Source: Aquabacterium sp.
GTDB lineage: Bacteria; Pseudomonadota; Gammaproteobacteria; Burkholderiales; Burkholderiaceae_C
Length of the DNA: 11,400 nt
Direction of reading: 5' to 3'
Assembly (NCBI GenBank): GCA_030654555.1
Contig: JAURXG010000117.1
Span: 1 to 11,400, forward strand
A model generated the notes under the pieces. The model ran no database searches, had not been told where the DNA came from, and worked only from the letters and a program-made list of their open reading frames with translations. Both the position numbers and the translations under genes were made by a program. Below, one piece after another: positions 1 through 7,038 of the stretch (positions are counted from its first letter, which is position 1; the number at the start of each line of letters is the position of its first letter).

Positions 1-440
1 CCTTCGGCGTGAAGCTGTTCGAGACCCTGCCGCGCGCCGAGATGGACGAGCGCGTCGAATGGGCGCTGAAGAAGGCCGCGCTGTGGAACGAGGTCAAGGA
101 CAAGCTCGACCAGAGCGGCGCCGGCCTGTCCGGTGGCCAGCAGCAGCGGCTGTGCATCGCGCGCGGCATCGCGATCAAGCCCGAAGTGCTGCTGCTCGAC
201 GAACCCACCTCGGCGCTGGACCCGATCTCCACCGGCAAGATCGAGGAGCTGGTGCACGAGTTGAAGACCGACTACACCGTGCTGATCGTCACCCACAACA
301 TGCAGCAGGCGGCGCGCTGCAGCGACTACACCGCGTACATGTACCTGGGCGACCTGATCGAGTTCGGCGCCACCAAGGAGGTGTTCACCAAGCCCAAGCG
401 CAAGGACACCGAGGACTACATCACCGGCCGTTTCGGTTGA
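1..440 (+). CDS. pstB: Phosphate ABC transporter ATP-binding protein PstB (5'-truncated by window edge)
   Basis: PstB is the cytoplasmic ATPase of the PstSCAB high-affinity phosphate importer. It also takes part in phosphate signalling with PhoU and PhoR. Only the C-terminal ~145 residues are present, read in frame from base 3; the Walker A half and true start lie upstream (family length about 260 aa). Visible are the ABC signature LSGGQQQR, Walker B LLLDEPTSALDP with D-loop, and the H-loop in IVTHNMQQAARCSD. The C-terminus TEDYITGRFG is typical of PstB. The GTG at base 9 is an internal Val codon, not a start. phoU follows after 17 bp, so this is the end of a pst operon; Pho box control would act from the unseen pstS promoter. 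Identification is secure from the PstB-specific sequence around the signature and C-terminus. Confidence 0.97.
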   Translation, partial: FGVKLFETLPRAEMDERVEWALKKAALWNEVKDKLDQSGAGLSGGQQQRLCIARGIAIKPEVLLLDEPTSALDPISTGKIEELVHELKTDYTVLIVTHNMQQAARCSDYTAYMYLGDLIEFGATKEVFTKPKRKDTEDYITGRFG

Positions 441-457
441 TTCACAGGGGACACGAC

Positions 458-1165
458 ATGGGCGACAAACATCTTTCCACGCAGTTCGACAACGAGCTGT
501 CCGGCATTTCCACCCGCGTGCTCGAGATGGGCGGGCTGGTCGAATCGCAGGTGGCGCAGGCCGTGTTCGCGCTGTCCACCTTCAGCGGCGAGATCGCCAC
601 CCAGGTGCTCAAGCAGGAGGAGCGCGTCAACGCGATGGAGGTCGAGATCGACAGCGACCTGTCGTCGATCATCGCGCGGCGCCAGCCCACCGCGCGCGAC
701 CTGCGCCTGCTGATCGCCGTCTCCAAGACCATCGCCAACCTCGAGCGCATCGGCGACGAGGCGGCGCGCATCGCCCGCACCGTGCAGCGGCTGCTCAACT
801 CGGGCGTGTCCACCCGGCTGCGCCTGCCGGTGGGCGATCTCACCTTCGAGTGCGAACTGGCCACCAAGCAACTGCGCAAGGTGCTTGATGCCTTTGCCCG
901 GCTCGATGTCGAGGCCGCCATCGAGGTGCTGCGCCACGACGACCAGATCGACCAGGAGTTCGACGGCCTGCTGCGCAAGCTGATCACCTACATGATGGAA
1001 GACCCACGCACCATCTCGTCGTCGATCGACCTGGTGTTCGTGGCCAAGGCCATCGAGCGCGTGGGCGACCACGCCAAGAACCTGGCCGAGCAGATCATCT
1101 ACATCGTCAAGGGCACCGACGTGCGCCACAACCCCGTGGACACCGTCGAGAACCTGGTGCGGTGA
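458..1165 (+). CDS. phoU: Phosphate signalling protein PhoU
   Basis: PhoU is a cytoplasmic all-helical protein. It links the Pst transporter to the PhoR sensor and helps keep PhoB silent when phosphate is plentiful. The 235-aa product matches the family length (about 235-245). It shows the duplicated three-helix-bundle pattern, with one metal-binding-type motif per repeat: NLERIGDE around residues 95-101 and AIERVGDH around 199-205. The start ATG at 458 is chosen because AGGGGA lies 6-7 bases upstream; the same reading frame stays open further 5', but that stretch overlaps pstB. It sits 17 bp after pstB and 13 bp before phoB, consistent with one transcript. Nothing in the sequence looks degraded. 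Confidence 0.97.
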   Translation: MGDKHLSTQFDNELSGISTRVLEMGGLVESQVAQAVFALSTFSGEIATQVLKQEERVNAMEVEIDSDLSSIIARRQPTARDLRLLIAVSKTIANLERIGDEAARIARTVQRLLNSGVSTRLRLPVGDLTFECELATKQLRKVLDAFARLDVEAAIEVLRHDDQIDQEFDGLLRKLITYMMEDPRTISSSIDLVFVAKAIERVGDHAKNLAEQIIYIVKGTDVRHNPVDTVENLVR

Positions 1166-1178
1166 GGGCCACCAGATC

Positions 1179-1892
1179 ATGAGCCAAATCGTGGTGGTCG
1201 AGGATGAGTCGGCGATCGCCGAACTCATCGCCATCAACCTGCGCCATGCCGGGCACGAGGTGACGATTGCCGCCACCGCCGAGCAGGCCCAGCGCGCCGT
1301 CGACGCCGTGTTGCCCGACCTGGTGGTGCTGGACTGGATGCTGCCGGGGCAGTCGGGCCTGGCGCTGGCGCGGCAGTGGCGTGGCGCCGAGCGCACCCGC
1401 GAGCTGCCGATCATCATGCTCACCGCACGCAGCGAAGAGACCGACAAGGTGGCCGGGCTGGACGCCGGCGCCGACGACTACCTGACCAAGCCCTTCTCCA
1501 CCAACGAGCTGATGGCGCGCATCCGCGCCGTGCTGCGGCGCAAGGCGCCCGAGGCGCTGGAGGACGTGGTCGAGGTGGCCGGCCTGCGGCTCGACCCGTC
1601 GACCCGGCGCATCAACCGGCGGCTGGCTTCCGGCGACGTCGACCTGAAGATGGGCCCCACCGAATTCCGGCTGCTGCACTTCCTGATGACCCACCCCGAG
1701 CGGGTGCACAGTCGTGCGCAGCTGCTCGACCGGGTGTGGGGCGACCATGTCTTCATCGAGGAGCGCACGGTCGACGTGCATGTCAAGCGGTTGCGCGAGG
1801 CGCTGGCGCCGGCGCAGGCCGCCGGCATGATCGAGACGGTGCGCGGTGCCGGCTACCGGCTGACGCAGCACATCGGCGCGGTGCCGGCTTGA
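1179..1892 (+). CDS. phoB: Phosphate regulon response regulator PhoB (OmpR family)
   Basis: This is the DNA-binding response regulator that activates Pho-box promoters when phosphorylated by PhoR. The 237-aa protein has a receiver domain (about residues 3-117) with acidic residues E8/D9, phospho-acceptor D52 in LVVLDWMLPG, T82 and K104. A winged-helix effector domain follows (about 130-230), with LKMGPTEFRLLHFLM, the RTVDVHVKRLR recognition-helix region and the RGAGYRL wing. DW after the strand-3 aspartate and the pair with phoR support PhoB over other OmpR members. A GAGGG motif overlapping the phoU stop (1164-1168) lies 10 bases before the ATG. phoR follows after 28 bp. It is probably autoregulated through an upstream Pho box outside the window. 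Confidence 0.96.
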   Translation: MSQIVVVEDESAIAELIAINLRHAGHEVTIAATAEQAQRAVDAVLPDLVVLDWMLPGQSGLALARQWRGAERTRELPIIMLTARSEETDKVAGLDAGADDYLTKPFSTNELMARIRAVLRRKAPEALEDVVEVAGLRLDPSTRRINRRLASGDVDLKMGPTEFRLLHFLMTHPERVHSRAQLLDRVWGDHVFIEERTVDVHVKRLREALAPAQAAGMIETVRGAGYRLTQHIGAVPA

Positions 1893-1920
1893 GCCTGCGG
1901 CCCCGGATCGACTGAAGTCC

Positions 1921-3276
1921 ATGGCCTGGTTGCTGCCCCGCTTGCTGGCTGCGCTGCTGGCCCTGGCCCTGGGAGGCGCGGTCGGCTTCCTGGCCGGGGC
2001 GGCGCTGAAGTCGGCCGATGTCGGTGCGCTGATCGGCGCGCTGGCGGGTGTGGGCAGCGTGGTGCTGGTGGATGTGCTGCGCGCCGGGCGCCTGCTGCGC
2101 TGGCTGCGAGACGGCCTGGACGGCACGGCGCCGCGCGACGCCGGCCTGTGGGGCGAACTGGCCTACCGCATCGAGCGCGCGCTGCGTGCGCGCGAGCAGG
2201 CGCTGGCGGCCGAGCGGCGGCGGCTGGACGAGTTCCTGTCGGCCATCGAGGCCTCGCCCAACGGCGTGCTGCTGCTCGATGCCGAAGACCAGATCGCCTG
2301 GTGCAGCGCGGTGGCGGCCGATCACCTGGGGCTGGACCCGCGGCGCGACCTGGGCCAGCCCATCACCAACCTGGTGCGCATGCCGGCCTTCGTCGCCTAC
2401 CTGCAGGAAGGCGCCTGGCGCGATCCCATCACCCTTACCGCGCCGGGCGGCCAGGGCAGCCTGCAGGTGGTGGTGCGGGCCTATGGCGATCTGCAGAAGC
2501 TGGTGATCTCCCAGGACGTGACCGAACGGCTGCGTGCCGAGGCGATGCGGCGTGACTTCGTCGCCAACGTGTCGCACGAGATCCGCACGCCGCTGACGGT
2601 GCTGGCCGGCTTTGTCGAAACCATGGCCAGCCTGCCGCTCAGCGAGGGTGAGCGCAAGCGCGTGATCACGCTGATGCAGCAGCAGACCGACCGCATGCAG
2701 ATGCTGGTGTCCGACCTGCTGTCGCTGGCGCAGCTCGAGGGCCGCCCGCGCCCGCCCACCGATCGCTGGGTGGCGCTGGCGCCGCTGCTGCAACGCGCGG
2801 TGGCCGATGCGCGCACGCTGTCGGCCGGGCGGCATGTGATCAAGCTGGACGAGACGCCGGCGATCGAGTTGGCCGGCTTGGAGGCCGAATTGCTCAGCGC
2901 AGTGGCCAACCTGGCCACCAACGCCGTGCGCTACACGCCCGAGGGCGGCGAGGTTCACGTCGCCTGGCACACCCGGCCCGACGGTGCCGGCGAGGTCGAG
3001 GTGCGCGACACCGGCATCGGCATCGCCCGCGAGCATCTGGGCCGGCTCACCGAGCGCTTCTACCGGGTGGACGGCAGCCGCTCGCGCGATACCGGCGGGA
3101 CCGGGCTGGGGCTGTCCATCGTCAAGCATGTGATGCAGCGCCACGGCGGCACGCTCGAGATCGACAGCACGCCGGGCAAGGGCTCGCGCTTTCGGCTGGT
3201 GCTGCCGGCCGGCCGGGTGCGCAACGCGGTGGCCGCGGCCCAGGTCAGCGAAGCGGCGCCGTCGGTGCCGGGCTGA
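1921..3276 (+). CDS. phoR: Phosphate regulon sensor histidine kinase PhoR
   Basis: PhoR is the inner-membrane histidine kinase/phosphatase that acts on PhoB in response to Pst-PhoU status. The 451 residues read as two hydrophobic N-terminal segments (about 4-27 and 34-53) with almost no periplasmic loop, as in other PhoR proteins. Next come a linker helix and a PAS-like domain (about 104-200). The HisKA dimerisation domain has H219 in FVANVSHEIRTPL, and the ATPase domain has an N-box with N330/N334, G1 DTGIGIA (363-369) and G2 GGTGLGL (392-398). The ATG at 1921 lacks a clear Shine-Dalgarno sequence, so translation may be coupled to phoB 28 bp upstream. Its last 32 bp overlap the 3' end of the convergent glycosyltransferase gene. 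E. coli PhoR is 431 aa, so the length is normal. Confidence 0.95.
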   Translation: MAWLLPRLLAALLALALGGAVGFLAGAALKSADVGALIGALAGVGSVVLVDVLRAGRLLRWLRDGLDGTAPRDAGLWGELAYRIERALRAREQALAAERRRLDEFLSAIEASPNGVLLLDAEDQIAWCSAVAADHLGLDPRRDLGQPITNLVRMPAFVAYLQEGAWRDPITLTAPGGQGSLQVVVRAYGDLQKLVISQDVTERLRAEAMRRDFVANVSHEIRTPLTVLAGFVETMASLPLSEGERKRVITLMQQQTDRMQMLVSDLLSLAQLEGRPRPPTDRWVALAPLLQRAVADARTLSAGRHVIKLDETPAIELAGLEAELLSAVANLATNAVRYTPEGGEVHVAWHTRPDGAGEVEVRDTGIGIAREHLGRLTERFYRVDGSRSRDTGGTGLGLSIVKHVMQRHGGTLEIDSTPGKGSRFRLVLPAGRVRNAVAAAQVSEAAPSVPG

Positions 3277-4966
3277 CCGCCGCCGCCGGGGCTCGGCGGT
3301 AGACCACCACCGCCTCGCTGCGGTCGGTCGGTCGGCGCTCGCGAGCCACCTCTTGCCAGCCCGCAGCCCTGTGTGACCGGGCCAGGGCAGCGCCACGGGG
3401 CACGCCCGGGCCACGCAGCGCCTGCACCTGCATCAGCACCGCGCAGTTGCCGCCCGCCGCCGTTGCGGTGGCATCGACCCGGCGCCGGCCGTGGAACTCC
3501 AGCGCCGCCACCAGCGAAGGCGGCGCACCCGGCGCGGCGATGCAGGCGCCGGCTGGCGCGTGCCGCACCAGGCGCTCGGCCAAGGGCCGGTTGCTGCGGC
3601 CATAGTCGAGCAAGGGCAGCCACAGCGTCATCAGCAGCAGCCAGCACAGCGCGACGCCACCGGCCGGCAGCACCACGCTCTTCCACAGCACCTCGCGGTG
3701 GCGGCCGGTGCGCCAGCGCACCAGGCCCAGCCACGCGGCGGTGGCCAGCAGCGCCAGGCCCAGCGCCGGCATCGACTGCTGGCTCTGGAAGCCCGGCGCC
3801 AGCCGCAGCACCGTGCCCAGCGCCCGCGCCGGCACCCCGGTCTGCATGGCCAGGTAGAAGATCCAGATGATCACCGCGCAGGTGCTGAAGAAGAACACCG
3901 AGAACCAGTCGATGGCGGCGGTGCTGCCGCGCTGCAGCGTGGGCAGCGCAAACGCCGCCAGCACCGCGATGCCGGGCAGGCCCAGCATCAGCGCGCGGTC
4001 GGAGCCGTCCATGGCCACGCAGGCCGCCAGCGCCACGCCCAGGCCCAGCAACGGGATCGCCAGGTGGCGCTGCGCCAGGTGCTGGCGCCAGCCCCACAGC
4101 GTCCACAACGCCAGCGGCCAGGCCGGCCACAGGAACCACAGCAGCAGCCGCGCGAGCAGGGCCGGCTCGATCACCGGCGCCACCCGCCAGGCCCAGCTGC
4201 CGGCGGGCCAGGCCAGCAGCGCCGCCATCAGCATCGCCAGCACCAGCCAGGGCGCCAGCGATTTCAGGCCGGCATCGCGGGTGCGCCAGCACAGGCCCAG
4301 CGCGCCGGCACCCAGCACCAGCGCCATCGCCGGCGCACCGCAGGCCGACAGCGCCGGCAGCGCCAGCAGCACGCCGGCGCGGGCCTGCCAGCCCCGGTGC
4401 GGTGCGGCAGCCAGCGCCCACTGCAGGCAGGCCGCGGCCGCCAGCTGGGCCAGCTCGGGCGTGGTCTCGTGGCCCAGCTGCAGCAGGCCCAGCGTGGCGA
4501 TCACCAGCAGCAGCGCGCCGTCGGCGATCGCGCGCGCGTAGTCGACCGGCGAGGCCTCGCCGCCAAACGCCAGCGGCAGGGGCTGGGCGGCCTCGCTGCG
4601 CGCCAGGTGGAAGGTGGCGTACCAGACCGCCACCAGTGTCAGCACCAGCAGCAGCGCAAACGGCAGCCGGGCGGCCAGCGCCGGGTCGAGCCAGCCCCGG
4701 CCGGCCAGGATCGCCAGCGCGCCGATCCAGTGCGGCAGCAGCGCGGCATCGGTGGGCACACCGCCGAGCGCCGGCGCCAGCCAGGAGGTGCGGCCCTCGG
4801 CGATGGCCAGCATCAGCCCGAAGGCGTTCAGGTCGGCGCCGCGCCAGGGGTCGCGCCCGAACAGCCCCGGCAGCACATAGGCGGCGCAGAACAGCAGCAG
4901 CGCCAGCCGCGGCAGGCGCCGGGCGGCGTCGCGCGTCACCAGGGCTGGGTTGGGCTTGAGGGTCAC
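3245..4966 (-). CDS. GT-C / ArnT-like polytopic membrane glycosyltransferase (GT39/GT83 type)
   Basis: This is a predicted inner-membrane glycosyltransferase of the ArnT/PMT GT-C superfamily. These enzymes transfer sugars from polyprenyl-phosphate donors to lipid A, protein or glycans on the periplasmic side. From the GTG at 4966 it is 573 aa. There are about a dozen strongly hydrophobic segments up to roughly residue 460, then a small hydrophilic C-terminal domain. The first periplasmic loop carries the acidic motif GRDPWRGADLNAF (D39, D45), the usual catalytic-loop position. The last membrane segment ends LPLLDYGRS, as in related transferases. The start is uncertain: an in-frame ATG at 5011 would add 15 residues but lies in the U-tract of the rpmE2 terminator, and neither start has a clear ribosome-binding site. 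Donor and acceptor cannot be told from sequence. The gene's tail overlaps phoR by 32 bp. Confidence 0.85.
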   Translation of the reverse strand: MTLKPNPALVTRDAARRLPRLALLLFCAAYVLPGLFGRDPWRGADLNAFGLMLAIAEGRTSWLAPALGGVPTDAALLPHWIGALAILAGRGWLDPALAARLPFALLLVLTLVAVWYATFHLARSEAAQPLPLAFGGEASPVDYARAIADGALLLVIATLGLLQLGHETTPELAQLAAAACLQWALAAAPHRGWQARAGVLLALPALSACGAPAMALVLGAGALGLCWRTRDAGLKSLAPWLVLAMLMAALLAWPAGSWAWRVAPVIEPALLARLLLWFLWPAWPLALWTLWGWRQHLAQRHLAIPLLGLGVALAACVAMDGSDRALMLGLPGIAVLAAFALPTLQRGSTAAIDWFSVFFFSTCAVIIWIFYLAMQTGVPARALGTVLRLAPGFQSQQSMPALGLALLATAAWLGLVRWRTGRHREVLWKSVVLPAGGVALCWLLLMTLWLPLLDYGRSNRPLAERLVRHAPAGACIAAPGAPPSLVAALEFHGRRRVDATATAAGGNCAVLMQVQALRGPGVPRGAALARSHRAAGWQEVARERRPTDRSEAVVVYRRAPAAAVSPAPTAPLR

Positions 4967-4972
4967 CGGTCG

Positions 4973-4978
4973 ATGATA
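4973..4978 (-). promoter_or_regulatory. Possible -10 element for the glycosyltransferase gene
   Basis: On the minus strand TATCAT (5 of 6 matches to TATAAT) ends 6 bases before the GTG at 4966. No convincing -35 hexamer lies at 16-18 bp spacing. If used, transcription would begin at or next to the GTG, giving a leaderless mRNA. This is weak support based on one hexamer only. Confidence 0.25.
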
Positions 4979-5012
4979 GAAGGCCAGCCGCAGACAACCC
5001 GGCGAGCGCATG

Positions 5013-5035
5013 AAAAAGGGCAGCCGAAGCTGCCC
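5013..5035 (-). terminator. Intrinsic terminator of rpmE2 (UUCG tetraloop)
   Basis: Read on the minus strand, GGGCAGC - TTCG - GCTGCCC is followed at once by TTTTT. That is a perfect 7-bp GC-rich stem (5029-5035 with 5018-5024), a stabilising UUCG loop and a short U-tract. It lies about 58 bp after the rpmE2 stop codon and before the glycosyltransferase gene, so it separates the two transcripts. It is the clearest intrinsic terminator in the window. Confidence 0.9.
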
Positions 5036-5055
5036 TGGTACCAACCTGGTACAAC
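5034..5055. repeat. 11-bp tandem near-repeat beside the terminator
   Basis: CCTGGTACCAA is followed directly by CCTGGTACAAC, two adjacent 11-bp units that differ only at the 3' end. They lie between the rpmE2 stop codon and the terminator stem, with the first unit starting inside the stem. This may be a small slippage duplication. No function is suggested. Confidence 0.5.
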
Positions 5056-5093
5056 CCGCGTGCCGGCGGGGCCGGCGCTGCGCGTGGCGTCGA

Positions 5094-5363
5094 TTACGAC
5101 GATTTCTTGTTCAGGCCCAGGCTCGCAAACTTGTTGCGGAACTTCTCGACACGGCCGCCCAGGCTGTCGATGCTCTTCTGCGTGCCGGTGTAGAAGGGGT
5201 GGGTCTCGCTGGTGGTTTCCAGCTTCACCAGCGGCAGTTCACGGCCGTCGTCCATCTTGACGGTTTCTTTCGTGTTCACCGTCGAGCGGGTGACGAACTT
5301 GAAGCCGTTGGACAGGTCGACGAAGCACACGTCGCGGTAGTTGGGGTGAATGCCGTCTTTCAT
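5094..5363 (-). CDS. rpmE2: 50S ribosomal protein L31 type B
   Basis: L31 is a large-subunit protein at the central-protuberance bridge between the ribosomal subunits. The 89-aa product starts MKDGIHPNYRDVCFVD and contains the family stretch SETHPFYTG. It has only one cysteine (C13) and no CxxC pairs, so it is the zinc-independent type B (RpmE2/YkgM-like) form, and its length fits that type. The start ATG is supported by AAGGTAGG at 5377-5370, 6 bases upstream. It has its own promoter downstream of rho and ends at the intrinsic terminator at 5013-5035. In gammaproteobacteria type B is often a zinc-starvation paralog. Here it sits beside rho with a strong-looking promoter, which suggests a housekeeping role (inference). 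Confidence 0.95.
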   Translation of the reverse strand: MKDGIHPNYRDVCFVDLSNGFKFVTRSTVNTKETVKMDDGRELPLVKLETTSETHPFYTGTQKSIDSLGGRVEKFRNKFASLGLNKKSS

Positions 5364-5428
5364 GGGGAACCTACCTTCTTGGATCTATCGCTGTGTTGTC
5401 GGAAGCCACGCTGCACCACGCCGCGCAC

Positions 5429-5444
5429 TTTCCGCAAGCGGAAA
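5429..5444 (-). promoter_or_regulatory. Near-palindrome at the rpmE2 transcription start
   Basis: TTTCCGC and GCGGAAA (5429-5435 and 5438-5444) form a perfect 7-bp inverted repeat with a 2-base centre. It starts about 8 bases downstream of the -10 box, so it covers the expected transcript 5' end. It could be a protein operator or a 5'-terminal hairpin in the roughly 80-nt leader. The function is inferred only from position and symmetry. Confidence 0.5.
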
Positions 5445-5451
5445 ACCCGTG

Positions 5452-5480
5452 ATTATAGCGTGTCGGCAGGTGGCAGGAAA
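5452..5480 (-). promoter_or_regulatory. Sigma-70 promoter for rpmE2
   Basis: The minus strand has a perfect TATAAT at 5457-5452 and a -35-like TTTCCT at 5480-5475 (3 of 6 matches to TTGACA), with an optimal 17-bp spacer. The -35 lies just after the rho stop codon (5485-5487). Transcription would start near 5445, leaving a leader of about 80 nt before the L31 ATG. It is the best consensus promoter in the window. Confidence 0.75.
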
Positions 5481-5484
5481 CTGG

Positions 5485-6750
5485 TTAACCGCCCCGCCGC
5501 ATCATGTCGAAGAAGTCGAGGTTGTTCTTGGTCGACTTCATCTTGTCGAGCACGAACTCCATCGCCTCGATCTCGTCCATGTTGTAGAGCAGTTTGCGCA
5601 GGATCCAGGTCTTCTGCATGATCTCGGGCTTGAGCAGCAGTTCCTCGCGCCGGGTGCCGGTCTTGTTGATCAGGATCGACGGGTAGACACGCTTCTCGGC
5701 CATGCGGCGATCGAGGTGGATCTCGCAGTTGCCCGTGCCCTTGAACTCTTCGTAGATCACCTCGTCCATGCGCGAGCCGGTGTCGATCAGCGCGGTGCCG
5801 ATGATGGTCAGCGAGCCGCCTTCCTCGACGTTGCGCGCCGCGCCGAAGAAGCGCTTGGGCCGCTGCAGCGCGTTGGCGTCGACACCGCCGGTCAGCACCT
5901 TGCCCGACGACGGCAGCACGTTGTTGTAGGCACGCGCCAGGCGGGTGATCGAGTCGAGCAGGATCACCACGTCCTTCTTCATCTCGACCAGGCGCTTGGC
6001 GCGCTCGATCACCATCTCGGCCACCTGCACGTGGCGCGCGGCGGGCTCGTCGAAGGTGGAGGAGATGACCTCGCCGCGCACGGTGCGGATCATCTCGGTC
6101 ACTTCTTCGGGCCGTTCGTCGACCAGCAGCACGATCAGGTGGATCTCGGGGTGGTTGGCCACCAGCGCGTGGGCGATGTGCTGCATCATCACCGTCTTGC
6201 CGGTCTTGGGCTGGGCCACCAGCAGCGCGCGCTGGCCTTTGCCGATGGGCGCGATCAGGTCGATGATGCGGCCGGTGACGTTCTCTTCGCCCTTGTAGTT
6301 GTCGCGCTCGAGCTTGAACGGCTCTTTCGGGAAGAGCGGCGTCAGGTTCTCGAACATGATCTTGTGCTTGCTCTCCTCGGGCGTGACGCCGTTCACCCGG
6401 TCGACCTTGACCAGCGCGAAGTAGCGTTCACCGTCCTTGGGCACCCGCACCTCGCCCTCGATCAGGTCGCCGGTGTGCAGGTTGAAGCGGCGGATCTGGC
6501 TGGGCGACAGGTAGATGTCGTCGGTGCTGGCCATGTAACTGGCCTCGATCGAGCGCAGGAAGCCGAAGCCGTCGGGCAGCACCTCGAGCACGCCGTCGCC
6601 GAACACCTGTTCGCCGCCCTTGGCGCGCTTCTTCATGATGGCGAACATCAGCTCCTGCTTGCGCAGGCGGGCGACGTTGTCGATCTCCAGCGCCTCGCCC
6701 ATCGTGATGAGTGCGGAGACGTGGAGCGCCTTCAGTTCTGAGAGATGCAT
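5485..6750 (-). CDS. rho: Transcription termination factor Rho
   Basis: Rho is the hexameric RNA-dependent ATPase/translocase that ends transcription at C-rich rut sites. From the ATG at 6750 it is 421 aa, like typical proteobacterial Rho (419-422), and begins MHLSELKALHVSAL. The RNA-binding N-terminal domain contains RNP1 DGFGFLR (about 60-66). Walker A is QPKTGKT (about 180-186), Walker B VVILLDSITR with D266, then the Q-loop SSGKVLTGGVDANAL (about 281-295) and the arginine-rich DRRMAEKRVYPS region. An upstream in-frame ATG at 6798 would add 16 atypical residues. The 6750 start is preferred for family fit and for GGTGA 8 bases upstream. trxA lies upstream on the same strand and rpmE2 downstream, matching the trxA-rho linkage known in proteobacteria. 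Confidence 0.97.
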   Translation of the reverse strand: MHLSELKALHVSALITMGEALEIDNVARLRKQELMFAIMKKRAKGGEQVFGDGVLEVLPDGFGFLRSIEASYMASTDDIYLSPSQIRRFNLHTGDLIEGEVRVPKDGERYFALVKVDRVNGVTPEESKHKIMFENLTPLFPKEPFKLERDNYKGEENVTGRIIDLIAPIGKGQRALLVAQPKTGKTVMMQHIAHALVANHPEIHLIVLLVDERPEEVTEMIRTVRGEVISSTFDEPAARHVQVAEMVIERAKRLVEMKKDVVILLDSITRLARAYNNVLPSSGKVLTGGVDANALQRPKRFFGAARNVEEGGSLTIIGTALIDTGSRMDEVIYEEFKGTGNCEIHLDRRMAEKRVYPSILINKTGTRREELLLKPEIMQKTWILRKLLYNMDEIEAMEFVLDKMKSTKNNLDFFDMMRRGG

Positions 6751-6758
6751 TTGGGGAA

Positions 6759-6771
6759 TCACCGGGGGGTG
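6759..6771 (-). promoter_or_regulatory. rho ribosome-binding site within a small possible hairpin
   Basis: On the minus strand CACC-CCCC-GGTG places the Shine-Dalgarno GGTGA (6763-6759, 8 bases before the ATG) in the 3' arm of a 4-bp stem. The GGTGA-to-ATG spacing supports the 6750 start. Pairing of the CACC arm could lower initiation. The stem is short and this is only suggestive. Confidence 0.4.
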
Positions 6772-6816
6772 TGGGGCAGCGTGCCGGGCCAGGGACACGA
6801 AACCGGGAGATGGCTG

Positions 6817-6833
6817 GCCGCCCTCAGGGCGGC
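6817..6833 (-). promoter_or_regulatory. Perfect inverted repeat in the rho leader
   Basis: GCCGCCCT and AGGGCGGC form a perfect 8-bp inverted repeat around one central base, about 67 bp upstream of the rho start in the 288-bp trxA-rho gap. It could be an operator or, with a few bases opened, a leader hairpin. No U-tract follows, so it is not an intrinsic terminator. No sigma-70 promoter was recognised in this gap, so rho may be read from trxA. The last ~60 nt before the start are C-rich on the rho sense strand. Confidence 0.45.
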
Positions 6834-7038
6834 ACCGCCAACAGAGGCCCTCACGCCAGCGTCACGCAGACCGGGCTGCTGCGACATCGCCCGCAGACAA
6901 GCCGGGCGGACATCGGGGACGCTGGGTGGGAGGCCGGAACCTCGCGCCGGGCCGGGCAAAGAACCCGCAGGCGAGGTGGCTTGAGCTTGAGGCCGCGGCG
7001 GCGCGCTTGTGGCGCAATCAGCCGAGGCAATGCGCAGA

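Noticed and set aside
3276..3300. ACCGCCG / CGGCGGT inverted repeat just after phoR as a terminator
   Set aside because: It has an 11-base loop, no U-tract follows, and it lies inside the opposing coding sequence; GC-rich DNA gives many such stems by chance.
3245..5044. Glycosyltransferase start at the ATG at 5044
   Set aside because: This start codon lies upstream of the rpmE2 terminator stem, so the first residues would be encoded by the terminator itself.
3491..5260. Plus-strand open frame of 589 codons across the glycosyltransferase and L31 genes
   Set aside because: Gln/Arg/His-rich translation that crosses two well-supported minus-strand genes and a terminator.
5350..6741. Plus-strand open frame opposite rho
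   Set aside because: It is the complement of a highly conserved gene, and its His/Asp/Leu-rich product has no family features.
6759..6959. 66-codon open frame upstream of rho as a RhoL-like leader peptide
   Set aside because: It starts with TTG, lacks a ribosome-binding site I can recognise, and its Pro/Ala/Arg-rich product does not look like a leader peptide.
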